From contig CM042018.1 of the NCBI GenBank assembly GCA_023525975.1, positions 79,863,001 to 79,927,000 on the forward strand: a stretch of 64,000 nucleotides of DNA, read 5' to 3'. The notes below the pieces were generated by a model, which saw only the letters and a list, made by a program, of their open reading frames with translations, made no database searches and was not told where the DNA came from. Positions 36,489-45,513 of this stretch are shown here, in pieces. This DNA is from Smallanthus sonchifolius. Lineage: Eukaryota > Streptophyta > Magnoliopsida > Asterales > Asteraceae. Within the stretch, counting starts at the first letter, position 1. Each line of letters starts with the position of its first letter. Made by a program: the position numbers and the translations under genes.

Positions 36489-39400
36489 ATGGCAAATATG
36501 GTTCAAGTCACAAACATGTTCAATTATGACAATGAGATTGGAACATCTCAAAAACCTCCGAAATTGCTGAATCTATCTGATTATTCAAATTGGAAAGATC
36601 GGTTTGACCAATTCGTATCTTTTACCGATACTAGTTTGTGGATTCCAATTTTGGAAGGATATACACACCCTACTTATTCATGGATGGGAAAAGATGATGT
36701 TCCAAAACCAGTGTCTGCTTTATCTACTGAAGAGAAGCTGTTATTTGATCGAGAAAAGAAAGCAATGGCTAGCATTTCGATGTCTCTACCAAAGGAAATT
36801 TATCACAGTTTTAAACAGTTCAAGTCTTCTCAACAGCTGTGGGAAGCTCTACAGAAAAGGTGTGAAGGGAGTTTAGATGTGAAGAAAAGTAGAAAAGAAT
36901 TACTAAAGAAGCAGTTCTTAGTTTTTAAACATTTTCAGAATGAATCTTTGGATGATCTTGCTACAAGATTCTATCATCTTCTTAGTGAGCTGGATAGTGC
37001 ATCTGTGGTATATGAGACTGAGGAAATAAATGATAAATTCTTGGAGGCTTTACCATCAAAGTTTGATGTGTATACGGTTTTGATCAAGGAAAATGTTAAG
37101 TACAAAACTATGTCTCTTGAAGAAGTTCTAGGGAAGATCCAGTCACATGACATGAATTTGAAAAAGAAAGAGACTAATTTGGAGCATATCCAGGATCCCT
37201 CGATGTATTTTGCCAAATCTGTTGGTAAATCTGGTACTGGAGTGGCATTCTTTTCTGGTGACGGTCAAGAGTCTACAAATGACAAGTGTTCTGGAGTTCC
37301 AACTTATTCTGGTCATTCAAGCAATTCTGGATTTTCTGCTACTACTGCTTCAACATCATCTGGATCTCATGTGAATCAGAAAGTTGCTGATGATTATCTT
37401 GCTATGTTTTCTTCATTTATGGCATCGTATGAAAATTTCATTGGAGGTAAAATACATGATCCTGAGGTTATAGAAGAAGATTTCAGACAGATTGACCCTG
37501 TTGATCTGGAAGAAATGAATATCCAATGGAATATGGCAATGTTGATGCGACAGGCTAAAGATTTTTTGAAGAGAACTGGTAGGAAATATATTGGTTCAAA
37601 TAGTCGATCACGTATGGGGTTTGATAAGAGCAAAGTTAGGTGTTACAACTGCCAAGAGTATGGTCACTTTGCTAAGGAGTGTGTGAAGCCAAAGGTAGAA
37701 TTTGATTCTCAAAAGAAGCAATCTAACTTTCAGCATAATAGGAATCAGTCACATGGTTCATCTGGTAATCAAAATCATGGTCCTTCTGGTAATTCAAATC
37801 ATGCATCTGCTTCATCAGCCTTAGTTGCTCAAAATGATGAAAACTATGATTGGGGCATTCATCTGGAAGATTTGGTGGGTGCTGTGAGTCAGGCTTTTGT
37901 TGCAGAAATACATTCAGAAAAACCAGAGGAGTGTACTGATGATGAAAGTTCTAGTGATGATTCGTGTGATGGTGATAGTGTTCCAAGCATTGATGATGAG
38001 GAAGAAAAAGAGAAAAATATTGATTCTGATGCTGTGTCAGGGGTTGCTGATGAGGAAATTGTACTTACAGAAAATACTTCAGTTGGTGATGATGCAGAAA
38101 ATATTCCAATTGCCAAAGTATTCATGGCAGACATGTCTGACCCGACTAAGGTAAAAGACTCTGTTTATGATATATTTTGTTCTAACTGTATTTCAGTTAA
38201 AAATAAAATGCAGAAAGTCATGGATGATAACACAAACTTGATTTGTGATATGAAATCAATGCATACTGTTAATCAGAAATTAAAAGATAATGATAAACTG
38301 TGCATTGATAGAATTGAGTCTTTGAAAAGAGACTTAAATTCTCTTGGGTTAAAATACAAAGAGCAGGGTTATCATCTTGATATGGCTTATGCTGAAATTG
38401 AGAAACGAAATGAAGTAGTTGCCCAAAAGAACAAGGAAATTTTGGAAAAAGAATCTGAGGTGATAAAATTACATAGAAAGCTGGAACAGTTTGAGAATTC
38501 ATCTGTAGTGTTGGATTATTTTAAGGCTAATGCTGATCCCACAAAAAGGGTTGCTGGTATTGGGTTTGTTCCTCCTCCGTTCAATGGGAATTATGTAGTT
38601 GAGCCTGAAATAATTCATGAAGAGGAGATTGATCCCAAGACAGTTTTAAAAGTGAATCCAGTGACGGGTGAAGACATGGTGTATGATTCTGATACAGAGG
38701 ATGAAGTATTTGATGATTCAAAGGTTGAAGGCATTCCGAGAGAGGTGAAAATTGATGAACCAAAGATTATGAAGAATGTTACTCGGGATAGGTGCATCTT
38801 GACAGAACCTGAAGAGGTGAAGGTGGTTCAAACTAAACTTTCTCCAATATTAAAGTCAAGTGGGTTTGTTACGGCTGGTTTTCAAAAAGTGAATTCTTCT
38901 AAGGTGCCAAAACAGACTTATGTTCGTAAGAAGCCGGTTAATTGTTCTGGGCATTCATCCGAAGCATCTTCTTCTGATGGTTCTTCGAATTCAAAGAAAA
39001 CACCTTATTTTAGAACTTATCAAGAAAGACGAGTGTGTTTTCACTGCAATGAATCTGGTCATATTTTGATTAATTGTCCATACAAGAACAAGGGTAAAAT
39101 GAAGGCTGTTCCACCACAACCGAAAGTGGTGAAAATTTTAAAAAGAAAAGATGAGGGAAAGTCGCCTTTCAGTTTGGAGAGAAATATGACTGATCATTCT
39201 TTTGTTAAATCCCATGGATTTAAACAACAAAATTTTTTGAATGCTAAATCTTTTGTTTGCAAAGAGAAAATTGAGATTCCGAAAATTGGAATTTCAAAAG
39301 ATTCTTTTCAGGAGATTAAATTGTCAAGACCTCAAAGACGAAGAAGAAACAGAAAATTAAAGAAAATTTTGGAAACATCTGAATCCTACAATAAAAAATC

Positions 39401-39572
39401 TCATAATGTTTTTCAAAATAATACAAATGGTTCCTCTTTGAAAAGATCTGTTTGTCAATCGTCTGTTCCAACAGTGAATGATAAAAATGATTGTAAATTA
39501 CAAGAAGTAGTTTATTTTGATCAATCAGGACGACCCAAGACCACGATGGCTTGGGTTCCACTTTCTAACTGA
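36489..39572 (+). CDS. gag: Element C Gag, two zinc knuckles
   Basis: 1027 codons, open. This is the nucleocapsid/capsid protein that packages element RNA. The ATG lies in an AAACATGG context and aligns with the B start. N-terminal UBN2-type gag core at residues 20-240 (YSNWKDRFDQFVSF, LWEALQKRCEGSLDVKKSRK, LDDLATRFYHLLSELD). First zinc knuckle CYNCQEYGHFAKEC at about residue 383, then an acidic Ser/Asp-rich region, a coiled-coil-like stretch at about 590-670, and a second zinc knuckle CFHCNESGHILINC at about residue 850. Basic RPQRRRRNRKLKK near 945. It ends SGRPKTTMAWVPLSN and TGA. The long C-terminal extension with a second knuckle is shared with A and B and is much larger than ordinary copia Gag. 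Confidence 0.92.
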   Translation: MANMVQVTNMFNYDNEIGTSQKPPKLLNLSDYSNWKDRFDQFVSFTDTSLWIPILEGYTHPTYSWMGKDDVPKPVSALSTEEKLLFDREKKAMASISMSLPKEIYHSFKQFKSSQQLWEALQKRCEGSLDVKKSRKELLKKQFLVFKHFQNESLDDLATRFYHLLSELDSASVVYETEEINDKFLEALPSKFDVYTVLIKENVKYKTMSLEEVLGKIQSHDMNLKKKETNLEHIQDPSMYFAKSVGKSGTGVAFFSGDGQESTNDKCSGVPTYSGHSSNSGFSATTASTSSGSHVNQKVADDYLAMFSSFMASYENFIGGKIHDPEVIEEDFRQIDPVDLEEMNIQWNMAMLMRQAKDFLKRTGRKYIGSNSRSRMGFDKSKVRCYNCQEYGHFAKECVKPKVEFDSQKKQSNFQHNRNQSHGSSGNQNHGPSGNSNHASASSALVAQNDENYDWGIHLEDLVGAVSQAFVAEIHSEKPEECTDDESSSDDSCDGDSVPSIDDEEEKEKNIDSDAVSGVADEEIVLTENTSVGDDAENIPIAKVFMADMSDPTKVKDSVYDIFCSNCISVKNKMQKVMDDNTNLICDMKSMHTVNQKLKDNDKLCIDRIESLKRDLNSLGLKYKEQGYHLDMAYAEIEKRNEVVAQKNKEILEKESEVIKLHRKLEQFENSSVVLDYFKANADPTKRVAGIGFVPPPFNGNYVVEPEIIHEEEIDPKTVLKVNPVTGEDMVYDSDTEDEVFDDSKVEGIPREVKIDEPKIMKNVTRDRCILTEPEEVKVVQTKLSPILKSSGFVTAGFQKVNSSKVPKQTYVRKKPVNCSGHSSEASSSDGSSNSKKTPYFRTYQERRVCFHCNESGHILINCPYKNKGKMKAVPPQPKVVKILKRKDEGKSPFSLERNMTDHSFVKSHGFKQQNFLNAKSFVCKEKIEIPKIGISKDSFQEIKLSRPQRRRRNRKLKKILETSESYNKKSHNVFQNNTNGSSLKRSVCQSSVPTVNDKNDCKLQEVVYFDQSGRPKTTMAWVPLSN

Positions 39573-39590
39573 TTCTCGTTGTTTATGTAG
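39570..39590 (+). promoter_or_regulatory. gag/pol junction with two in-frame stops and a splice-acceptor-like end
   Basis: Gag ends in TGA (39570-39572); pol is in the same frame but a TAG follows at 39588-39590, directly before GGACAACC. The interval TTCTCGTTGTTTATG is T-rich and the TATGTAG/GG end resembles a plant 3' splice site. Elements A and B have the same layout (28403-28426 and 22700-22723). So Gag and Pol are not simply read through. Confidence 0.6.
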
Positions 39591-42500
39591 GGACAACCAA
39601 GGAGGACTATCAACAATACATGGTATGTGGATAGTGGTTGCTCTCGACATATGACAGGGAATGTTAGATTACTTGAGGATGTGATTAAAATTGATGGTGG
39701 TTATGTCGCTTTTGCGGGTAATAAAGGCGGGTACATAACAGGCCAGGGAACGTTAAAGAATGAAAAAGTAAAATTTGAAAAGGTGAATTATGTTGAGCAG
39801 CTGGAACACAATCTGTTAAGCGTATCACAAGTCTATGACAAGAAGTTTTCGTTCCATTTTAATGATGCTGAATGCTATATTCTGAAACCGGGTTTTGTGA
39901 TTCCTGATGAATGGATTCTTATGAAGGCTCCAAGGAGAAATGACACGTATGTCCTTGACATGAGTGTCGCTACTACAACGGATTCAATTCCAACATGTTT
40001 ACTCTCCAAGGCGTCGGAATCTGATTCAATATTGTGGCACAGGAAACTAGCTCACATAAACTACAGGAAGATAAACTACATTGTTAGGAATGATCTTGTG
40101 CTTGGTATTCCGAAAATGAAATTCTCAGTTCCTGATGATTGTATTCCGTGCAAGAAGGGGAAGCAAAGAAAGAAATCTCACAAATCAAAATCGACAAATT
40201 CTATCGTAACTCCTTTGGAATTGCTGCATATGGATTTGTTCGGTCCAATAAGTATTAGGAGCATTGGTGGGAAATCGTACTGCTTGGTAGTAACTGATGA
40301 TTACTCCAGATTTTCATGGGTTAAGTTTCTTTCATCTAAAGCTGAAACCACTGAGTTGGTTCAATACTTAATCCTGGGTTTGGAGAATTTATTAAATCTG
40401 AAAGTCAGAAGAATAAGGAGTGACAATGGCAGCGAATTTAAGAATAGCAAAATGGGCTTATTCTGTTTACAAAAAGGAATTCATCATGAATTCAGTGCGC
40501 CATATGTTCCTCAACAAAACGGTGTCGCTGAACGAAAGAACAGGACGTTGGTCGAAACAGCTCGCACGATGCTTGCAGATTCTAAGCTACCAGTCACCTT
40601 TTGGGCTGAAGCTGTGAATACTGCGTGTCATGTTTTGAACAGGGTCTTGACCGTCAAGCGACATAACAAGACTTGCTATGAATTGCTGAATAATCGAAAG
40701 CCGAATCTGGAATATTTACTACCTTTTGGTAATCCGTGTACCCTACTGAAGGTTCGAGATGTCCCGACTAAATTCAGTGCGAAGGCTATTGAAGGGATTT
40801 TTCTAGGGTATGTGGCTAATTTGACTACCAAGAGGGTTTATAACAAAGAGACACGCCAAGTTGAAGAATGGTTCCATATTGACTGTTCAAATAGGTCTTT
40901 ACCTCAAATGGCGATTGGTCCGGATTGGGCATTTGATTATGAAAACTTATTCAAGTCTTTTCATTTACCTTCTGACATTTCTGATGAAGATGCTGCTGTT
41001 CTTTATGATTCTTTTCAAGATGCACAGCATAATGGATTTCTACCAAATGCAGTTCCAAATTCATCGATTCCATCAACTTCTGCTCCTGACCCAAATGTTG
41101 CTTCTTGTTCCGGTCCACAAGATTCAGAAAGTGAGGAGGATAGTGCTATTTTTCAAGATTCTTCTGCTGATCCGTTGATTGGTGATGATTCATTACCTTC
41201 GACACAGGCTCAGGGGGAGATTCCTACAAATTTAGACTCGGAAATTCCTATTAATCAAGATTATTCTTATCAATCTGAATCTACTCAAGTTGAAGTGTTG
41301 CCGGTTCCTGAGGTCGCATCCATCAAGGAACTCAAAAGTCACCCGATGACAAATATAATTGGAAATTTGCAGGATGGAGTGAAGACGCGTTCTCTTGTTG
41401 ACAATACTTGTTTGTATTCTTGCATTAAAGATTCTGGTGTTCTTGATGATTGCTCACATTCTTGCTTTATTTCGCAGGTTGAACCTAAGAATGTTGAGAT
41501 GGCTTTAAATGATAACAACTGGATAGAAGCTATGCAAGAAGAACTTGCGCAATTTGACAAACTGAAGGTTTAGAATCTGGTTGATTTACCGAAAGGTGCG
41601 TATCCGATAGGAACAAAATGGGTGTTTAAATGTAAAAAGGACGATCGAGGTGTCGTGGTACGCAACAAGGCAAGATTAGTTGTCCAGGGCTTCAATCAAC
41701 AAGAAGGAATTGATTACATCGAGGTTTATGCGCCTGTTGCGAGGCTTGAGGCTATAAGGCTGTTTTTAGCTTTTGCTTCTTTTAAAGGCTTTAAGGTGTT
41801 TCAATTAGACGTCAAGAGTGCGTTTTTATATGGTAAGGTCAAGGAGGAAGTCTACGTGTGTCAGCCGCCGGGGTTTGAAGATCCGTTAAATCCGAACATG
41901 GTTTTCAAGCTAGATAAGGCCCTTTATGGTCTTCATCAGGCTCCTCGTGCGTGGTATGAGACTTTATCCACACATCTTTTGGCGAATGACTTTGTTCGTG
42001 GAAAGATAGACTCGACCTTATTCATAAAGAAATCAGGGGGAGATTACCTGCTGGTACAGATTTATGTGGATGATATTATTTTTGGCTCGACAAATGAAGG
42101 GTTATGCAAAGACTTTGAGGGTGTTATGAAGTCGAAATTCGAAATGTCTGCTATGGGAGAGTTATCATTTTTCTTAGGTTTACAAGTAAATCAAAAGGAA
42201 GATGGTTTCTTTATTCATCAGTCCAAGTATGTCAAAGACATCTTGAGCCGGTTCAAGATGGAGGACTGTACCCCATATGATACTCCAATTCCGGTCAACC
42301 ATAAGTTGAATTCTGACCCGGATGGAAAAGATGTGGATTGTCGACTTTACAGAGCTATGATTGGATCCCTCATGTACTTAACTGCTTCAAGGCCGGATAT
42401 AATGTTCGCCGTGTGTATCTCTTCTAGATTTCAGGCAAAGCCAAAAGAATCCCACTTAATTGATGTGAAAAGAATCTTTCGGTATTTAAAAGGAAAACAA

Positions 42501-43007
42501 CGTTTAGGGCTATGGTATCCTCATGGTTCTAACTTTGATTTCAATGCTTATACTGATTCTGATTTTGGTGGTTGTTGTCTGGACAGGAAATCTACAACAG
42601 GTGGTTGCCAGTTCTTAGGTAATCGACTTGTATCCTGGCAATGCAAAAAGCAAACCACAGTCTCGATTTCTACATGCGAAGCAGAATACATCGCTGCTGC
42701 AAGTTGTTGTTCACAGATCCTGTGGATACAACAGCAATTGAGAGATTACGGTTTGAATTTCACAGGAACCCCTATGCTTATTGATAACAATGCTACTATG
42801 TCTATAACTAATAATCCTGTTATGCATAGTAAAACTAAGCACATAGAAATTCGATATCATTTTATTCGTGATTGTGCAGAGAAAAGGTTGATTGAGCTGG
42901 TCAAGGTACACACTGACGATAATTTTGCTGATTTGTTCACTAAGGCATTTGATCGTACCAGGTTTGAGTTCCTAATTAAAATGATTGGTATGATCAATCC
43001 CGAATAA
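39591..43007 (+). pseudogene. pol: Element C Pol (PR-IN-RT-RNaseH) with a single nonsense codon
   Basis: Starts GQPRRTINN after the junction. Protease active site WYVDSGCSRHMTG at 39621-39660. Pre-integrase zinc domain HRKLAHINYRKIN...CIPCKKGK (about 40040-40160). Integrase core with MDLFGPISIRS, SDNGSEF and NGVAERKNRT (D,D,E) at about 40230-40550, and FLGYVANLTTKRVYN near the core's end. Acidic linker at 40970-41330. RT: EAMQEELAQFDKLKV, then TAG at 41571-41573, then NLVDLPKGAYPIGTKW onward, AFLYGKVKEEVYV and catalytic YVDD near 42067. RNaseH STCEAEYIAAASCCSQI near 42670; stop after GMINPE at 43007. Frame is otherwise open throughout, so the TAG is the only visible lesion; B shows a sense codon there. 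Confidence 0.92.
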
Positions 43008-44277
43008 AAGCTTTTCAAAATCAGAATTTCATGGAAAATTTTGTTTTTAATTTCTTTTATTGCTTTATTACATTTCTGCATTTACATTTCAGTCAAAAAG
43101 TTCTTAATTTATAAAAAAGTCAAAACAAATTGAAAAATATAAAATTTGACATCATTTGAAGTTAGAGAAGAAATGATAGTACATCAGTGATTAGTTCATT
43201 TCACACGACCTTAGTAGACCTTTGATATATGATTGCTTAAAATAAATTGATTTGATCTAAATTTCATAGTCTGCATAAATGAGAAATGATAGCGTTGTGA
43301 CTGCTCTAATCTTGAAAATTAGTTTTAAATTTGTGTATGAGTTTTGAATCTTAAATTGTCAATAGACTACAAGCGTTTTGAAACTAATAGTAGTGTGAAA
43401 ATTAAATATAAAATGATTACATCTGTGATTTGAATCCATTATATGCCTGGGTGTGTGTGTAAAAGATCATTATCAGAAAAAGAATATACGGTTTTAAAGA
43501 ATTTCATGAGACCAATATCGAATTATATCTTTAGCACAAATTTATTTCAGTTCACTTCACTGCCCATGCCCCGAAAAACATGCAAGGTGATTGTTGAACT
43601 AAGATATATTTTCACAATCTGTTGAAATATATATTCGCCCTTGGATCAGTTAGATACATCATCTAGTCTGAATTCATTGAAACTTATTCAGATAATAGTT
43701 GGATCCTCATACCTGAATCTGTTGATTCTCATTTTTCAGCCAATTCATTAGAATCTTCTGATTCTGAATCATCATGATTCTTATATCCTTTGGGATCTGC
43801 TTCTTTGCTTGTGCTAAATGAGATAATTTCATCTTGGAAATTGATCTAATCTTAAAAAAAAAATATATTTAAAAAAACTGTTTATGTCTTGAAGATAGTG
43901 CATTTTATATTTCTATTTGGCATATATGTGGGGTACACGATGTTTTTCATCAAAATGGTACTAAATCACATGAATTTAGAAAATAAACGCTTATAGTTTC
44001 AAATCTTATAATATTGACAAATTTAAGAGTTCATGCTTTATATTTCAAATTCGGTATAAATAAAAGAGCATTTCATAACCTGATCTCATTTACTTTGAAA
44101 TTTATCACGTATCATTTCAAATGTCATTCAAATTGAATGAGCTTCAAAATGAAAAAGATGCAAAGTGCACAAGACTGAGTTGGAAGGTTTCATACTATAG
44201 GTTACCCTTTTTTATTTATAATATGTGTGATGAATTACTCGGATACTGATATGATCTTCTTACTCATGATGTTCATT

Positions 44278-44530
44278 CAAAAATATGTGATTCTGTTGAA
44301 AAATATAAAAATTCAAAAATATGTGATTCTGTTGAAAAATATAAAAATACAAAAATATGTGATTCTGTTGAAAAAATATAAAAAAATAAAATAAAAAAAT
44401 ATATATATACAAAAATATGTGATTCTGTTTGTATAGATAAAATCCAAAAAAAAAAAAAAAAAAAAATGTGATTTCGTTTTATTCAGATAAAAGTCAAAAA
44501 TATGTGGTTCCGTATGTATAGATAAAACTC
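44278..44530. repeat. AT-rich tandem repeat in element C spacer
   Basis: Five to six degenerate units of about 36-60 bp, each with CAAAAATATGTGATTCTGTT, the last ones decaying to GTGATTTCG and GTGGTTCCG. An A-run at about 44446-44466 interrupts the array. Confidence 0.8.
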
Positions 44531-44680
44531 AAAAAGATTTTGATTTTGATTTTCCATGAAAATTCTAAAATTTTATTAAAATTGTTCGAGATTGGATCGA
44601 ATATTGCTGATGAAAGTTCGAGTTTTGAAAGATTGAAGTTGGTAAATTTTTGTTCAAGGCAAAATGGTTGAAAAAGCAAT

Positions 44681-45336
44681 TAAGTTCGCTTGTGTACAGT
44701 GAAGTGAACTTAATATGTTCGCTTAAATCGGTGAAGCGAACTTAATCGGGTGAAGCGAACTTAATGGTGAAGCGAACTTATCTTGTTCGCCGAAGGTTTG
44801 TTAAGCGAACTTAACAAGTTCGCTTACTCAAGCGAACTTAATCTGATTATGTGTTGAATCAGGCGAACTTGTCTTGTTCATCGTCTTCATCAGATTTTAG
44901 GCGAACTTATCCCAAAATTTCTCAAATTTTATATCTGTGTTGTGAGTGTTAATTTTTGACTGTCTCTTGATCGAAATTGAAGTGCGAATCTAACCAAGGT
45001 ATTTTCGTTGGATTTCATCCGATAAATTGGTTGTATTTGATGGTTTTTGTCTCGGTTTTTCGTCGATCTGTTACAACGACTGTTTTGACCTAATTGTTGA
45101 CCTAACAATCAAATTGTTCATCGTTTTTGGTCATATTGTGATATTCGAGTGATTGGATAGGATTATTTCATGTTTTGATCCGATTTTTCCGAAATTTGAA
45201 TTCTCAGTGTTTGAATGTGAATCGTCTCAGGTTCAAGCGAACTTGTTCCAAGCGAACTTGTTCGAAGCGAACTTGTCAGGCGAACTTAATAAGTTCGCCT
45301 CTTGCAACACTAAGCGAACTTATTAAGTTCGCCTAG
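44681..45336. repeat. Palindrome clusters before element C ORF3
   Basis: Two clusters (44681-44901 and 45234-45336) of the same core as the C LTR: full hairpins such as GCGAACTTAACAAGTTCGC and GCGAACTTATTAAGTTCGC mixed with half-sites AAGCGAACTT. The second ends about 180 bases before the ORF3 ATG. Confidence 0.9.
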
Positions 45337-45513
45337 GGGTCAGAAGTGAAAAAGTGTTGTGATTTTTTTTGGTTGAATTTTTTTTTTTAATTTTTTTTTT
45401 GTTTGAATATTTTTTTATTTTGTGTTGTCTGTTTTGTTTGTGTGTCGTATTAATTGTGCATCATATATGTGTATGTATTCTAATGTTTGTTAAGTTGTCA
45501 AATATTTTCACAG

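Larger units (their letters stand above)
43008..45513 (+). other. Element C spacer between RNaseH and ORF3
   Basis: Non-coding, 2.5 kb. In order: GAAATGATAGTACATCAG (43170-43187), GATTCTGAATCATCATGATTC block (43760-43780, reverse complement of the A/B form), GTGGGGTACAC (43928-43938), an AT tandem repeat, two palindrome clusters, a T-rich run (45360-45420), and ATATTTTCACAG at 45502-45513 immediately before the ORF3 ATG. The last looks like a strong 3' splice site. No ORF with family motifs. Confidence 0.75.
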
